A DNA stretch of 64,000 nt from a virus. The position numbers were made by a program, and so were the translations under genes. The stretch spans positions 30,384-94,383 of the IMG/VR virus record IMGVR_UViG_3300037201_000018; one strand, 5' to 3'. Within the stretch, counting starts at the first letter, position 1. Each line of letters opens with the position of its first letter. The notes under the pieces were generated by a model, which saw only the letters and a program-made list of their open reading frames with translations, was not told the DNA's origin and searched no databases. Positions 49,116 to 57,740 of this stretch are shown in pieces.

Positions 49116-52100
49116 AGCGAAGGAGCCAGAGAAGTTACGTCCTTATTTATTTCATGGAGTTGATCTCTCGTGGAAGGATGGGGACGACCAGGCGACCGGG
49201 GACTGCCCCTGGTGCGGAAGAGAGGGGAAGTTCTCGATCCTGATCGAGACGGGTCAGTGGAGGTGCTTCGTCTGCTCGGAGGGCAACGAGAAGGGAGGCG
49301 GCAACGCGGTCGTCTTCCTCCGGATGCTGCATCTCAAATCGTATGAATCAACGGGTCTCCCTGCTTATTCTGAGCTGGGTGAAGAGCGTCGGCTGCTGAA
49401 CGACGAGTCGCTCCTGCTGTGGGGGGCTGCGAAGTCGATCACGACTGGGGATTGGCTGCTTCCTGGCCACGGGGCCGACGGCAAGCTAAACCAGCTGTAC
49501 CGCTACTCTTCGGCGGGAGGACGCAAGACGCTGCTCGCGACTCCTACGTTGGGTCACCAGCTGTTCGGCGTCGACCTCTATCAGTCGGACAAGGACGTCG
49601 TCTACCTGTGCTATTCAGATGATACTGAGGTTCTTACGTCCGGAGGGTGGACGTTATTCAAAGACCTGAGGAAGACCGACGAAGTAGCTTCATACCTCAT
49701 CGACGGGTCGATCGTATTTGAGGTTCCGAAAGCGTCTCAGTGCCTAGATTACTCCGGCCCGATGGTGAATTTCAAAGCCGAATGGTGCGACCTCCTAGTG
49801 ACCCCTGACCATCGGATGCTCTACAAATACTCGGGGATGAGTGTCGGAAAAGTGAGACTCGCTAAAGACCTAGGATCTCAGGTGAAACTCCCAACTACAG
49901 GAGTCTATGACACTTGGTCGACGTCGATAAGTGAGGTCGAGGCAAGACTCTTGGTAGCTTTCGTAGCCGATGGGTGCATCCGTCGCGGGTTTCAACTGGA
50001 GTTCAGTTTTCACAAAGACAGGAAGAAAGCCAGACTGAAGGGACTGTTAGACGAGGCCGGAATACCCTACAAGATCGCCGGCTATTCAAAGGGTAGGCAA
50101 GAATCGATCTTAGTCGACCGTCGTGAGGCCCCATTCTTCATGGACCACTGTCCTCAAAAGACGTGGACTGGCGAAGAGGTCAACTGGCCTCTGCCAGCTC
50201 GCCGAGCGATGATCGACGAACTCCGATACTGGGACGGCGACAGTAGCAAGAACAACATTCGGTACTTCACCTCAAAACACGAGCAGGCTAACGCAGTCTC
50301 TCGTGTCGCTGCCATCTCTGGCTACTCGTGTCAAGTGAGAGTAGAGAAAAGCGAGAGGCCGGAGTGGAGCGACGAAATCATAGTGAGTCTGATGGATAGG
50401 CAATGGAGAGGCATTAGTGCCGTTCCGATCCGTCAAGATTACCGAGGCAAGGTGTACTGTGTCACGGTTTCCTCTGGATTCGTGATAGTGAGACGGAACG
50501 GCAAGACAGTTGTCTCTGGAAATTGCGAGGGGCCTTGGGACGGGATGGCCTTGTGGGAGACGCTGGGGCAGGCGAAGGACACCGAGAAGGGATTGGCGGC
50601 GACGTCGAATCGGGACAGGAGCCTCCTAGCCACGGCGAACGTGCTCGCGGTTCCCGGCTGTACGACGTTCCTTGAGTCCTGGTTGCCGCTTTTCGCCCGC
50701 AAGCACGTCTGTCTGATGTACGACAACGACTATCCTCGGACCCACCCGACCTCCGGCAAGACGGTCGCTCCCGCAGCCTACTCAGCGATGCAACGAGTCG
50801 CTAGTATCCTCTCGGCCGCTGAGGAGCCTCCCAAGTCGATCAAGTGGCTGCGGTGGGGGCCGGACGGCTACGACAAGGACCTCGCGTCGGGATTCGACGT
50901 CCGCGACTTCCTAACGTCGGGGAGGAAGCCCCTAGCCGCCCGCCTAACGAATCTCTCGTGGCTACTCGGGAAACTATCCCCTATCCCGTCCGAGTGGCTC
51001 TCAAGTCAACCTCGCAAGCCTAGCAAGGGGTCTAAATCAACCGACCTAGAGTGCCTACCTTGCCAAGATTGGAAGACGCTGATCTCGGCCTGGCGAAAGG
51101 CGATGAAGTGGACTCCGGGACTCGACTATGCTTTTTCGGTGATGCTGGCGTCGGTCACCTCCACGAAGTCAGTCGGAGACCAGCTCTGGATCAAAGTGGT
51201 CTCGCCTCCATCGACTGGAAAAACATCGTTGTGCGAGGCAATCTCGTTGGCCAAGAAGTGGATCAAGTCGATCGACACCCTAACAGGGATCGTGAGCGGG
51301 TACCAGAAGGACAGCGAAGGTTCCGAAAACATGGGCCTCGTGTCTGAGATTAAAGATAAGACGCTGATCATCAAGGATGGCGACACGCTGCTGAGCGAGC
51401 CGAACCTTGTGAAGATCCTGTCCCAACTCCGGGCCTTCTACGATCGGTCGATACGGTCAAAGTATGGGAACATGATGTCAGCCGACCACGAGGGGATCAA
51501 CACGACGGTCATCATCAGCGGTACGTCGTCCCTGCGACAGTTGGATTCGTCTGAGTTAGGGGAGCGGACCCTCGATTGTGTCATCATGGAGGACATCGAC
51601 GACGAGCTGGAGGACGAGGTATTGCTAAGGGTTGCCCACCGAGCCGAGCGTAGTGCAATGATCGCATCCGATGGCTGTCCGAGCACGCACCAAACCCCTG
51701 AGATGCTAGAGGCGATGCGTCTAACTGCCGGTTACGTCAACAACCTCCGTGAGAACTCGATAGAACGGCTCTCTGAGATCGTCGTGACGGACGAAGACAA
51801 GTACCGCTGCACCCGACTCGGTAAGTTCGTCTCGTTCATGCGGGCGAGGCCCTCGAAGCGGCAGGAAGAGATGGCCGAGCGTGAGTTCGCGGCTCGGCTG
51901 GTCTCGCAGCTCGTGCGATTAATGATGTGCATGGCGGTCGTCCTTAAAAAGAAGCGAGTCGACGCAGAGGTGATGAGGAGGGTCAAGAAGGTCGCGATGG
52001 ACACGGCTCGGGGGCAGACGATGGAAGTCGCTCGACACCTCTATAGAGCAGAGAATGAACGCTGCAACGTCTGCGAGAGGGTCCCGCCGAAGGTAGGAGA

Positions 52101-52335
52101 GACCTGCAACGTCTGTCTATCAGGCGGTCTCACAATCGGATCGATCGCCTCGTTCACGAACCACACGGAGGACAAAACACGGACGATCATGAGGTTCCTG
52201 AGACGAATCAGAGCCGCCGAGAGCTTCCAGGTCAAGACGAAGGGGATCGGTGGCGGGGTCCGCTGGAGACTGACGAAGCGGGTGAGCAGACTCTACGCCG
52301 AAGTAATGGAGGAACCTGTCCATGAGAATATGTGA
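49102..52335 (+). CDS. Primase-helicase interrupted by an intein
   Basis: 1077 residues, of which 170-474 are an intein; the mature protein would have about 772. N-terminal CHC2-type zinc finger (DCPWCGREG...WRCFVCSEG, residues ~32-60). The TOPRIM motif VYL|CEGPWDGMALWE is where the intein sits, before the catalytic Glu; later HVCLMYDND supplies the DxD. The C-terminal half has Walker A SPPSTGKTSLCEA and TLIIKDGD, an AAA/D5-like helicase core. It primes and unwinds at the phage fork. Confidence 0.85.
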   Translation: MPRVEAKEPEKLRPYLFHGVDLSWKDGDDQATGDCPWCGREGKFSILIETGQWRCFVCSEGNEKGGGNAVVFLRMLHLKSYESTGLPAYSELGEERRLLNDESLLLWGAAKSITTGDWLLPGHGADGKLNQLYRYSSAGGRKTLLATPTLGHQLFGVDLYQSDKDVVYLCYSDDTEVLTSGGWTLFKDLRKTDEVASYLIDGSIVFEVPKASQCLDYSGPMVNFKAEWCDLLVTPDHRMLYKYSGMSVGKVRLAKDLGSQVKLPTTGVYDTWSTSISEVEARLLVAFVADGCIRRGFQLEFSFHKDRKKARLKGLLDEAGIPYKIAGYSKGRQESILVDRREAPFFMDHCPQKTWTGEEVNWPLPARRAMIDELRYWDGDSSKNNIRYFTSKHEQANAVSRVAAISGYSCQVRVEKSERPEWSDEIIVSLMDRQWRGISAVPIRQDYRGKVYCVTVSSGFVIVRRNGKTVVSGNCEGPWDGMALWETLGQAKDTEKGLAATSNRDRSLLATANVLAVPGCTTFLESWLPLFARKHVCLMYDNDYPRTHPTSGKTVAPAAYSAMQRVASILSAAEEPPKSIKWLRWGPDGYDKDLASGFDVRDFLTSGRKPLAARLTNLSWLLGKLSPIPSEWLSSQPRKPSKGSKSTDLECLPCQDWKTLISAWRKAMKWTPGLDYAFSVMLASVTSTKSVGDQLWIKVVSPPSTGKTSLCEAISLAKKWIKSIDTLTGIVSGYQKDSEGSENMGLVSEIKDKTLIIKDGDTLLSEPNLVKILSQLRAFYDRSIRSKYGNMMSADHEGINTTVIISGTSSLRQLDSSELGERTLDCVIMEDIDDELEDEVLLRVAHRAERSAMIASDGCPSTHQTPEMLEAMRLTAGYVNNLRENSIERLSEIVVTDEDKYRCTRLGKFVSFMRARPSKRQEEMAEREFAARLVSQLVRLMMCMAVVLKKKRVDAEVMRRVKKVAMDTARGQTMEVARHLYRAENERCNVCERVPPKVGETCNVCLSGGLTIGSIASFTNHTEDKTRTIMRFLRRIRAAESFQVKTKGIGGGVRWRLTKRVSRLYAEVMEEPVHENM
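49609..50523 (+). mobile_element. LAGLIDADG intein in the TOPRIM motif of the primase
   Basis: 305 codons from Cys1 (CYSDDTEVLTSGGW) to a terminal G-N before extein Cys+1 (CEGPWDG). Block B WCDLLVTPDHRMLY, LAGLIDADG blocks LLVAFVADGCI and MIDELRYWDGDSS, block F GKVYCVTVSSGFVIVRRNGKTVVSGN. The last-but-one residue is Gly rather than His, a known variant. A full homing intein, unlike the one at 26768. Confidence 0.9.
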
Positions 52336-52528
52336 TCGCTGTAAAGATGATAAAGGCGTGACGCAAGTCCGTTTGTCTTTGCACTCCGTATTTGTTGACG
52401 GTGGGACAGAGAAGGCAGCGTCCTTACGAAGCTACGACGCCGATCTTTGCAGCTGCTGCGTCGCATCTCTAAAAGAAACGAAGCTCGCCCAGCTGTGGCT
52501 TTCTTTTCTTAAACTTCCTCAAGGCTAA
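52322..52528 (+). CDS. Small zinc-finger protein
   Basis: 68 residues. CDRCKDDKG and LCSCCVASL give a four-Cys site. Overlaps the primase end by 14 bases. Function unknown. Confidence 0.55.
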   Translation: MRICDRCKDDKGVTQVRLSLHSVFVDGGTEKAASLRSYDADLCSCCVASLKETKLAQLWLSFLKLPQG

Positions 52529-52531
52529 GAG

Positions 52532-53098
52532 ATGAACAGAGAGCAGTGGCTGACTGAGGTGAGCGAGCTATTGAAACCCGTGTTCCTGCTTCGGGGAGTC
52601 CCGATTAAGCATCGGTACAGAATCACCTGTGGCTGGCCGTGTCGGTTCGGACTCTCTATTCGGCAACGTCGCATCGGCGAGTGCCACTCGGGGTCGGTGA
52701 GCGGCGACAAGGTCTCAGAGGTCTTCATCAGTCCAACCATCGACGATCCGATCGTAGTTGCGGGGGTCGTCTGCCACGAGCTGATCCACGTCGCGGTCGG
52801 GACCAAGGAAGGTCACAAGGGGAAGTTCCGACTCGGTTGCAGATACCTCGGGATGACGGGCAAGATGACTCAAGCAATTCCCGGAGAGAAGCTAGAGGAG
52901 ATACGGAAGTTGATCGAGCCTCTGGGAGAGTATCCGCACAAGGCGATGACGGTCCCCACGAAACTCGTCGCTCGGTCGATCCCGCTCATGAAGCTCATCT
53001 GCGAGTGCGGTTGCGTCGTCAGGATCTCCCAGACTGACTTGGATACGGTCGGCTTCCCGACCTGTGGCTGTGGGTTACTTTTTGGATCTGAAGAATAG
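52532..53098 (+). CDS. SprT-like zinc metalloprotein
   Basis: 188 residues. VVCHELIHVAVGTKEGHKGKF (residues ~77-97) is the HExxH...H zinc centre typical of SprT/SPRTN-type proteins; a C-terminal ICECGCVV...CGCGLLF ribbon completes the usual SprT-like layout. Family members cleave proteins from DNA. Likely helps replication past DNA-bound proteins. Confidence 0.75.
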   Translation: MNREQWLTEVSELLKPVFLLRGVPIKHRYRITCGWPCRFGLSIRQRRIGECHSGSVSGDKVSEVFISPTIDDPIVVAGVVCHELIHVAVGTKEGHKGKFRLGCRYLGMTGKMTQAIPGEKLEEIRKLIEPLGEYPHKAMTVPTKLVARSIPLMKLICECGCVVRISQTDLDTVGFPTCGCGLLFGSEE

Positions 53099-53355
53099 TG
53101 CCCTATCCTCCCGAACGTAAGCAGACTGAGCCGACGCACCTGTACGCTCTCTGGTCGGACAAGCGGAAGTGCTACCTGAAGGAGGTCGTCAGCGTCATGA
53201 CGTTCGAGGAGAGGGAGTGGGCAGAGAGGTACGCGGGGTTCGAGCACAACCGGAAGTTGAAGTACAGAGTCGTTCGGTTCGTTAAGGAGATGAGTCACTT
53301 GGCGGGAAGGAAGATGGAGAGGTTTGAGGGAGGGGAGGACGTCACTGAGAGATGA
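53098..53355 (+). CDS. Small basic hypothetical protein
   Basis: 85 residues from GTG (one-base overlap). Arg/Lys-rich, aromatic centre (MTFEEREWAERYAGFEHNRK). No known family. Confidence 0.45.
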   Translation: MPYPPERKQTEPTHLYALWSDKRKCYLKEVVSVMTFEEREWAERYAGFEHNRKLKYRVVRFVKEMSHLAGRKMERFEGGEDVTER

Positions 53356-53858
53356 TGAAAAACAAAGGATCTCTTAAAGTTAGGTTTCTGAAAAAAGTTA
53401 ATAAGCATGGCCCTCGCGTACCGTTACTTGGAAGATGCTGGGTCTGGACTGGCAGCTCGTTTACTACTGGATACGGTTCGTTTTGGATGTTTGGTAAGCT
53501 GCTTCTAGCGACTAGAGTTGCTTACGAAATTTGGGTCGGCCCTATCCCAACCTTTAAATTCGTTCTACATAAGTGCGATAATCCGTCATGTGTTCGGCCT
53601 TCCCATCTCTACGTTGGAACTCAGCAGGACAACGCTGACGACCGCAAGGCCAGAGGAAGGGGAAGAGCCCACGGTGTAGAGGATAACCTGAGAACAAGGA
53701 GCCTAAACGGTAAGAGGCTAGAGGCAAGGGCGATCAAGGAAATCTGCGATATGAAATTAAGGGGGATTTCAATCGAAACGCTGGCTCATCGATTTGCCGT
53801 AAGAGAGGAAACTATCAAGGCGGCTCTAGAGCAATTAAGTCAGAGGCTTGTTGAGTGA
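53352..53858 (+). CDS. HNH homing endonuclease (full length)
   Basis: 168 residues, ATGA overlap. N-terminal CWVWTGSSFTTGYGSFWMFGK and RVAYEIWVGPIP, core VLHKCDNPSCVRPSHLYVGTQQDNADD, C-terminal helix-turn-helix repeats (LAHRFAVREETIKAAL). This is the complete version of the truncated gene at 14346. AT-rich relative to neighbours. Free-standing; no intron borders visible. Confidence 0.9.
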   Translation: MMKNKGSLKVRFLKKVNKHGPRVPLLGRCWVWTGSSFTTGYGSFWMFGKLLLATRVAYEIWVGPIPTFKFVLHKCDNPSCVRPSHLYVGTQQDNADDRKARGRGRAHGVEDNLRTRSLNGKRLEARAIKEICDMKLRGISIETLAHRFAVREETIKAALEQLSQRLVE

Positions 53859-54017
53859 CTTTCTCTTTACCTCTTACTGTACTCTAAGTAGAGTATAGTA
53901 GTAAGAGCCTCCCCCTCCCTAGCCGAAAGAGGTACTACGAAAGTAGTTTAGTTGGGGTCGTGGGGGAAGTAAAGCCCAAAACGGTGGAGCAGTTAAAATA
54001 AACCCGAAGGAGTCCAA
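53859..54017 (+). repeat. Noncoding element B (homologous to 36389-36574)
   Basis: Shares with element A the TTTACCTCT start, TATAGT (53894-53899), CCCTCC tract, AGG-ACTACG, TAGTTTAGT and GTGGGGGAAGTAAAG in the same order. Locally, CTTACT...AAGT...AGTAAG forms a hairpin over the -10-like box. GGAG before the hydrolase ATG ends it. A promoter or leader duplicated with gene units is likely. Confidence 0.6.
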
Positions 54018-55469
54018 ATGACGATAGCCCCAACAACTTTCTGGTTTCCCACAGGCAGCTCTCAGCCTCCGATCATCTCCGGCCAGTTCGTCACGACGTC
54101 CGGCACGAACATGATGCTCGGGGCGAATCGCTTCGTCGGCATCGGTGTGAACTGCACCATCTGGTCGATCGCCCGCACGACTGCTGCCAACCTCACGTCG
54201 CAGGTCAAGAACCTCGCGGTCGCTGGCGTTCGTTACGTCAGGATCAACGACGACGACGGGCTCCTGACCGAGAACCTGTTTAACTCGGGCAACGTACCAC
54301 AGACGAGCACGCTTCAGCTCGACCCTCTGATGATGAACCAACTCTGCTTGTTTGTCTCGATCTGCCGGGCGAACGACATCAGGGTGCTCCCGACGTTGCA
54401 CGAACTTCGGCAATGCGTCCCCTCTGACATGCCGGCCGGGATCGGTCCCGAGTGGAACGAGTTGATGACGCTCCGTTCGGGGATCGGTACGTCACCGCTC
54501 GGCACGCTTCCGCCGCTGCACTGGGTCAGCGCTCCACTGCAAGCCATGATGCTAGCGACCGACACGCAGATCATGTCCTATCCTGATCCGTACAACGGAA
54601 ACAAGCCACTCGGTCAGAACGAAGCGATTCTCGGCTTCACGCTGTCGAACGAAGTGTCGCTCGTCAAGTACGGTCCCTACGGTAATCCGGTCTTCTCGTC
54701 GCTGGCATTGGCGGCCGAGCAGGCATGGGCCGCGGTTAACCACATACCGTGGACGGGACCGTACACCCTAAACAAAGCGAAAATTGCACAGTGCCTAGCG
54801 ACGATCGAATCGACCGTGCTCGCCGCGCGCGTCGCCAATGCACGCAAACTGACGCCGGCTCTCATCCTTGCTAGTACGTTCTTCGGAGACTCGCCATATT
54901 CGACCCTCGTCTCACAGGAAGTCGGCGATGCCTACGACTGCCACGTCTACAGTTACGACTCGACCAGCGAGACGAACAGATTCTTGGTCGTGCCACCTGG
55001 TGCACAGCGGACGCCGTTCGCCGCAATCCTCGGCGGGTGCTCGTGGCCCGGCAAGCCACTGTGCTGCACCGAGTTCGGCTTCGTGAATCAGGCCGGCAAC
55101 GCACTCGACCCACCAGCCGAGCAAGCTGTCGAGATGGCAGCAGCGATCGACACGATGCGAGAGCAAGACGTGCAGCTTGGCTCCTGCTACGCCTGGGGCG
55201 AGGGTCCGATGCAGGACGACGCATTCACGAAGACCGGCGTGTACGACATCCGCGTGAACGCTCTGCTCTGCGGCCAGATGCTGGCAGCGATCGAGCGATT
55301 CAACGATCTTACGCAGCGACCGACGACGTCAGTGAACGTGTCGCCGACGAACGGCGTCTACGGTGCACTGGTCGGGTCGCCGCTCGAATACTCGATCTAC
55401 GGGCCGACGAATGACCCAGCGTTGCTGAATGTCCCAGCTGGGCAGAAGATCGTGATGGTAATCCCATGA
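54018..55469 (+). CDS. Clan-A-like glycoside hydrolase
   Basis: 483 residues with GGAG upstream. Layout fits a TIM-barrel hydrolase: VAGVRYVRINDDD, AILGFTLSNEVS (Asn-Glu acid/base, residues ~204-215) and a CCTEFGFVN strand (nucleophile Glu, residue ~351). C-terminal ~70 residues form a separate beta domain. Its codon use is GC-richer than most genes here, hinting at transfer. Probably cuts host surface polysaccharide or a glycan on the phage itself. Confidence 0.7.
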   Translation: MTIAPTTFWFPTGSSQPPIISGQFVTTSGTNMMLGANRFVGIGVNCTIWSIARTTAANLTSQVKNLAVAGVRYVRINDDDGLLTENLFNSGNVPQTSTLQLDPLMMNQLCLFVSICRANDIRVLPTLHELRQCVPSDMPAGIGPEWNELMTLRSGIGTSPLGTLPPLHWVSAPLQAMMLATDTQIMSYPDPYNGNKPLGQNEAILGFTLSNEVSLVKYGPYGNPVFSSLALAAEQAWAAVNHIPWTGPYTLNKAKIAQCLATIESTVLAARVANARKLTPALILASTFFGDSPYSTLVSQEVGDAYDCHVYSYDSTSETNRFLVVPPGAQRTPFAAILGGCSWPGKPLCCTEFGFVNQAGNALDPPAEQAVEMAAAIDTMREQDVQLGSCYAWGEGPMQDDAFTKTGVYDIRVNALLCGQMLAAIERFNDLTQRPTTSVNVSPTNGVYGALVGSPLEYSIYGPTNDPALLNVPAGQKIVMVIP

Positions 55470-55636
55470 CAAAAGACCAGGGGAACCTAGTTATTGGCCT
55501 GTTGCTGATCCTCATCGGTCAGACGGAGACGAGCGGAATTTGGTGGAAGAGCGGTTGGTATCTGATCGCTGGGATCTTCTTGCTGCTTTCGTCCTTCGAT
55601 CACGATGTATTTACTTCAGTCACTCGAAAAGGTTAA
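55466..55636 (+). CDS. Small two-helix membrane protein, holin-like
   Basis: 56 residues, ATGA overlap with the hydrolase. Two hydrophobic segments (residues ~8-20 LVIGLLLILIG and ~32-46 YLIAGIFLLLSS) with a short charged loop and a basic C-terminus (SVTRKG). Size and topology match small class II/III-type holins. A lysis role next to a hydrolase is possible, not shown. Confidence 0.5.
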   Translation: MTKDQGNLVIGLLLILIGQTETSGIWWKSGWYLIAGIFLLLSSFDHDVFTSVTRKG

Positions 55637-55641
55637 AATAG

Positions 55642-56026
55642 GGCACTTATCTACTTGGCTCATCACGGTTGAAAAATGGCGAATAAAGCTCCCAGACCTC
55701 GCAAGCCGAACATGAGCCACGATCACGGCGGCCTGGATTATGGAATCGCCCAGGCCGTTGAGATTCTCAGGGGCGGCGGCATCGAAACGATCCAATCGTG
55801 CGAGGGGGGGCCAGGCCATTCCTATCCTGAGCCAACAGTTGAGTTCCGCGGTTCGGACGCTGCCGGTTGGCATGCGATTGGTATCTGCCTTGACCACGGA
55901 TTGCCGGTGTTGGAGCTGCGTCGAGTCTGGACGGTCGGAGGACTTGATCGCGTGCCGACCGGGCCTCACTGGGCGATCGTGTTCCGAGAGAGAATTGGTT
56001 TGAGATGAGTCAAGTATATAAGTGCC
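55642..56026 (+). mobile_element. Cassette bounded by 23-base inverted repeats
   Basis: Left end GGCACTTATCTACTTGGCTCATC (55642-55664) and right end, reverse complement of 56004-56026, agree at 21 of 23 positions, one of the differences a G-T pair. The cassette holds one gene. The same end sequence, 22/23 and 14/14 over the inner part, flanks an RNA domain at 43692-43921. No transposase inside, so it may be a non-autonomous mobile unit or a structured transcript. Confidence 0.6.
55676..56008 (+). CDS. Conserved phage protein within inverted-repeat cassette
   Basis: 110 residues. SHDHGGLDYGIAQAVEIL, then CEGGPGHSYPEPTVEF and HGLPVLELRRVW...PTGPHWAIVF, a pattern seen in many phage and prophage proteins of unknown function. 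The last codons overlap the right repeat. It is probably the cargo of the cassette. Confidence 0.65.
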   Translation: MANKAPRPRKPNMSHDHGGLDYGIAQAVEILRGGGIETIQSCEGGPGHSYPEPTVEFRGSDAAGWHAIGICLDHGLPVLELRRVWTVGGLDRVPTGPHWAIVFRERIGLR

Positions 56027-56067
56027 TAAAGTAGGTGCGTAGTCTCTCGTCGAGGCTGCTCCTGAAG

Positions 56068-56118
56068 ACCGCGTCGGTCGGTTTGTTAAATGCTCATTCT
56101 GGCCGACGCGGTTCTTTA
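56068..56118 (+). terminator. 10-bp hairpin with T-rich tail
   Basis: ACCGCGTCGG (56068-56077) pairs with CCGACGCGGT (56103-56112), followed by TCTTTA. Just upstream is GCTCCTGAA, the motif also found in the loop at 23511. It ends the cassette transcript. Confidence 0.6.
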
Positions 56119-56139
56119 CTCGATTGAAAGTGAACTTAA

Positions 56140-56313
56140 ATGATCGAAATCTTCAGCGAGTGGGTCGTCGTCGGGGCTTGCCGAGTGAAGTACGGCTCGT
56201 TCAACGACCGGAAGAGAGCCGACGAGTACGCCTCGTTCATGACATCGACGAGAGGACTTACGTGTCGAGTGGTGCATCGGGATCAATTGAAATCTGTCTC
56301 AGGAGCTAAGTGA
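56140..56313 (+). CDS. Small hypothetical protein
   Basis: 57 residues from ATG 56140. Contains EWVVVGACRVKYGSFNDRKRADEYASF, a plausible beta-alpha fold. A frame-shifted ORF on the same DNA is less protein-like. TGATG-type coupling to the next gene. Confidence 0.5.
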   Translation: MIEIFSEWVVVGACRVKYGSFNDRKRADEYASFMTSTRGLTCRVVHRDQLKSVSGAK

Positions 56314-56636
56314 TGAAGAGATTACTAATGACCGCAGCAGTGTGTCTATTTCTGGCTGGGGTGATTGCGTTTGGATTTGGAGCGATCTTAGCGTTTGGGG
56401 TTTATCACGAGGTGAACTTAACGCCGGGGCAACGGGTTGAGAGGAACCAGCAATGGAAGGTGGGGGGTGAACAAGAGGTTGCAGCGAAGGCTAAGGAGGA
56501 GCAAGATCAGAAGGATGTGAACGAGGTCATCGATTCAGTCAGAGGTAACAAGTCCCGTGAGGAGTGGAAGGAAGAACAGGCGAAGAGTTCAATTGAGCAT
56601 CAAAAGAAATTGTACGGCCCACACTGGAATGACTAG
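56313..56636 (+). CDS. Membrane-anchored coiled-coil protein (spanin-like topology)
   Basis: 107 residues from ATG 56313. N-terminal hydrophobic segment (LLMTAAVCLFLAGVIAFGFGAIL) followed by a hydrophilic Glu/Lys-rich helix (residues ~45-100). Topology resembles an inner-membrane spanin or a tethered lysis accessory; identity is not proven. Confidence 0.4.
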   Translation: MKRLLMTAAVCLFLAGVIAFGFGAILAFGVYHEVNLTPGQRVERNQQWKVGGEQEVAAKAKEEQDQKDVNEVIDSVRGNKSREEWKEEQAKSSIEHQKKLYGPHWND

Positions 56637-56673
56637 AGGAAGACAGCTACTTAGGAACGAACGATGAAACTGG

Positions 56674-56829
56674 ATGAACACGATAGAGCGGAAGCCCTCT
56701 CAATTCAGAAGATGGCAGGAAGCAAAAGAGGAAGAGACTGAGGCCGTAAGCAAAGTGTCGTTGGCAGAAGAAGAACTGAAATCGTTTGGCGTCGATCCGA
56801 ATGGTCCACCAGATTGGTTAGATGACTGA
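56674..56829 (+). CDS. Small acidic protein
   Basis: 51 residues from ATG 56674, overlapping the next gene by eight bases. Glu-rich helix then a short PNGPPDWLDD end. No known family. Confidence 0.45.
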   Translation: MNTIERKPSQFRRWQEAKEEETEAVSKVSLAEEELKSFGVDPNGPPDWLDD

Positions 56830-57100
56830 AACTAAGATGTCTAAACTGGTAAGTCGGAAGTCTTCTACGGTTCTTGAGAGGGTGGTGGAAGAAATGATCT
56901 TCCTCAAGGAGGAGACCCCGTTCCGTCGTTGCTACGTCGTGGAGTGGAAGGTGAGCGGTATCGAAGGCGTCTTCAGCAAGGACTGGTGCATCAACACCCG
57001 TAGGTTTGACGACATGTGGAAAGACGACGCTCGGTTTCATCTCAAGAGAGCCGTGGAGCTGAGAGTCGCTGAACAAATTCTTGAAGGGAGCAAACGATGA
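56822..57100 (+). CDS. Hypothetical protein
   Basis: 92 residues, ATGA overlap with the secreted protein downstream. Charged helices with FRRCYVVEWKVSG. No known motif. Confidence 0.45.
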   Translation: MTETKMSKLVSRKSSTVLERVVEEMIFLKEETPFRRCYVVEWKVSGIEGVFSKDWCINTRRFDDMWKDDARFHLKRAVELRVAEQILEGSKR

Positions 57101-57738
57101 AACTGTTACTGACGTTCTGTTGCGTGCTGTGTCTGAGTTCGGAGTGCCTGGCGGGTGAGCCCTCGGTCAAGGAGCTACGCAAGGCTGCTCAGGCGGCGGA
57201 ATCCAAGGAGAAGGACCGCTGCTGGAGGATCGGGACTCTCCATCTGGAAGCGACCAAGAAGTACTACGCGATGCCCGGCATCTCCGACAAGGTCTTCATC
57301 ATGGTCCGTGCGCAGGAGGAGGGTCTTGACAGGTACATCAAGGAGCTGGAGAAGGAGTTTGGTGTCAAGATTCAGAAGTTGGAGACTTACTGGGACGAGA
57401 AGGGCGTCAAGTCTGCCTTGGACTCGCTGACGGCCTCTCACTCCGAAGCCCAGTTCTCTGATCGGGAGCGGAAGTTCGTCGTACTGTGCGTGGCTCGGTA
57501 CTACTACAATGGGGTCTACCACTTAAGCCACTATCACGATCCTGCGGAGTCCTCTCTCGTCAAGGAGGATATTGACCAACACGGAGACAAGATCGTCCCT
57601 GGTCTGATCTACGGCAGTCGGGAGGACCTGACGAACTACGTCAACGAGCTGAGGTCTCAGGTTCGCACCGTCCACCTCTCGCTGCTGAATTCTGGTAAGA
57701 TCAAGGCCGAACGAGTGACCCAAAGACAGGAACGATAG
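57097..57738 (+). CDS. Exported protein with signal peptide
   Basis: 213 residues. N-terminal MKLLLTFCCVLCLSSECLAG is a signal peptide with a likely cleavage after A-G; one or more Cys near the site could give a lipoprotein. The rest is mostly helical with Lys/Glu. Could act in the periplasm during lysis, but no motif is seen. Confidence 0.5.
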   Translation: MKLLLTFCCVLCLSSECLAGEPSVKELRKAAQAAESKEKDRCWRIGTLHLEATKKYYAMPGISDKVFIMVRAQEEGLDRYIKELEKEFGVKIQKLETYWDEKGVKSALDSLTASHSEAQFSDRERKFVVLCVARYYYNGVYHLSHYHDPAESSLVKEDIDQHGDKIVPGLIYGSREDLTNYVNELRSQVRTVHLSLLNSGKIKAERVTQRQER

Positions 57739-57740
57739 TG

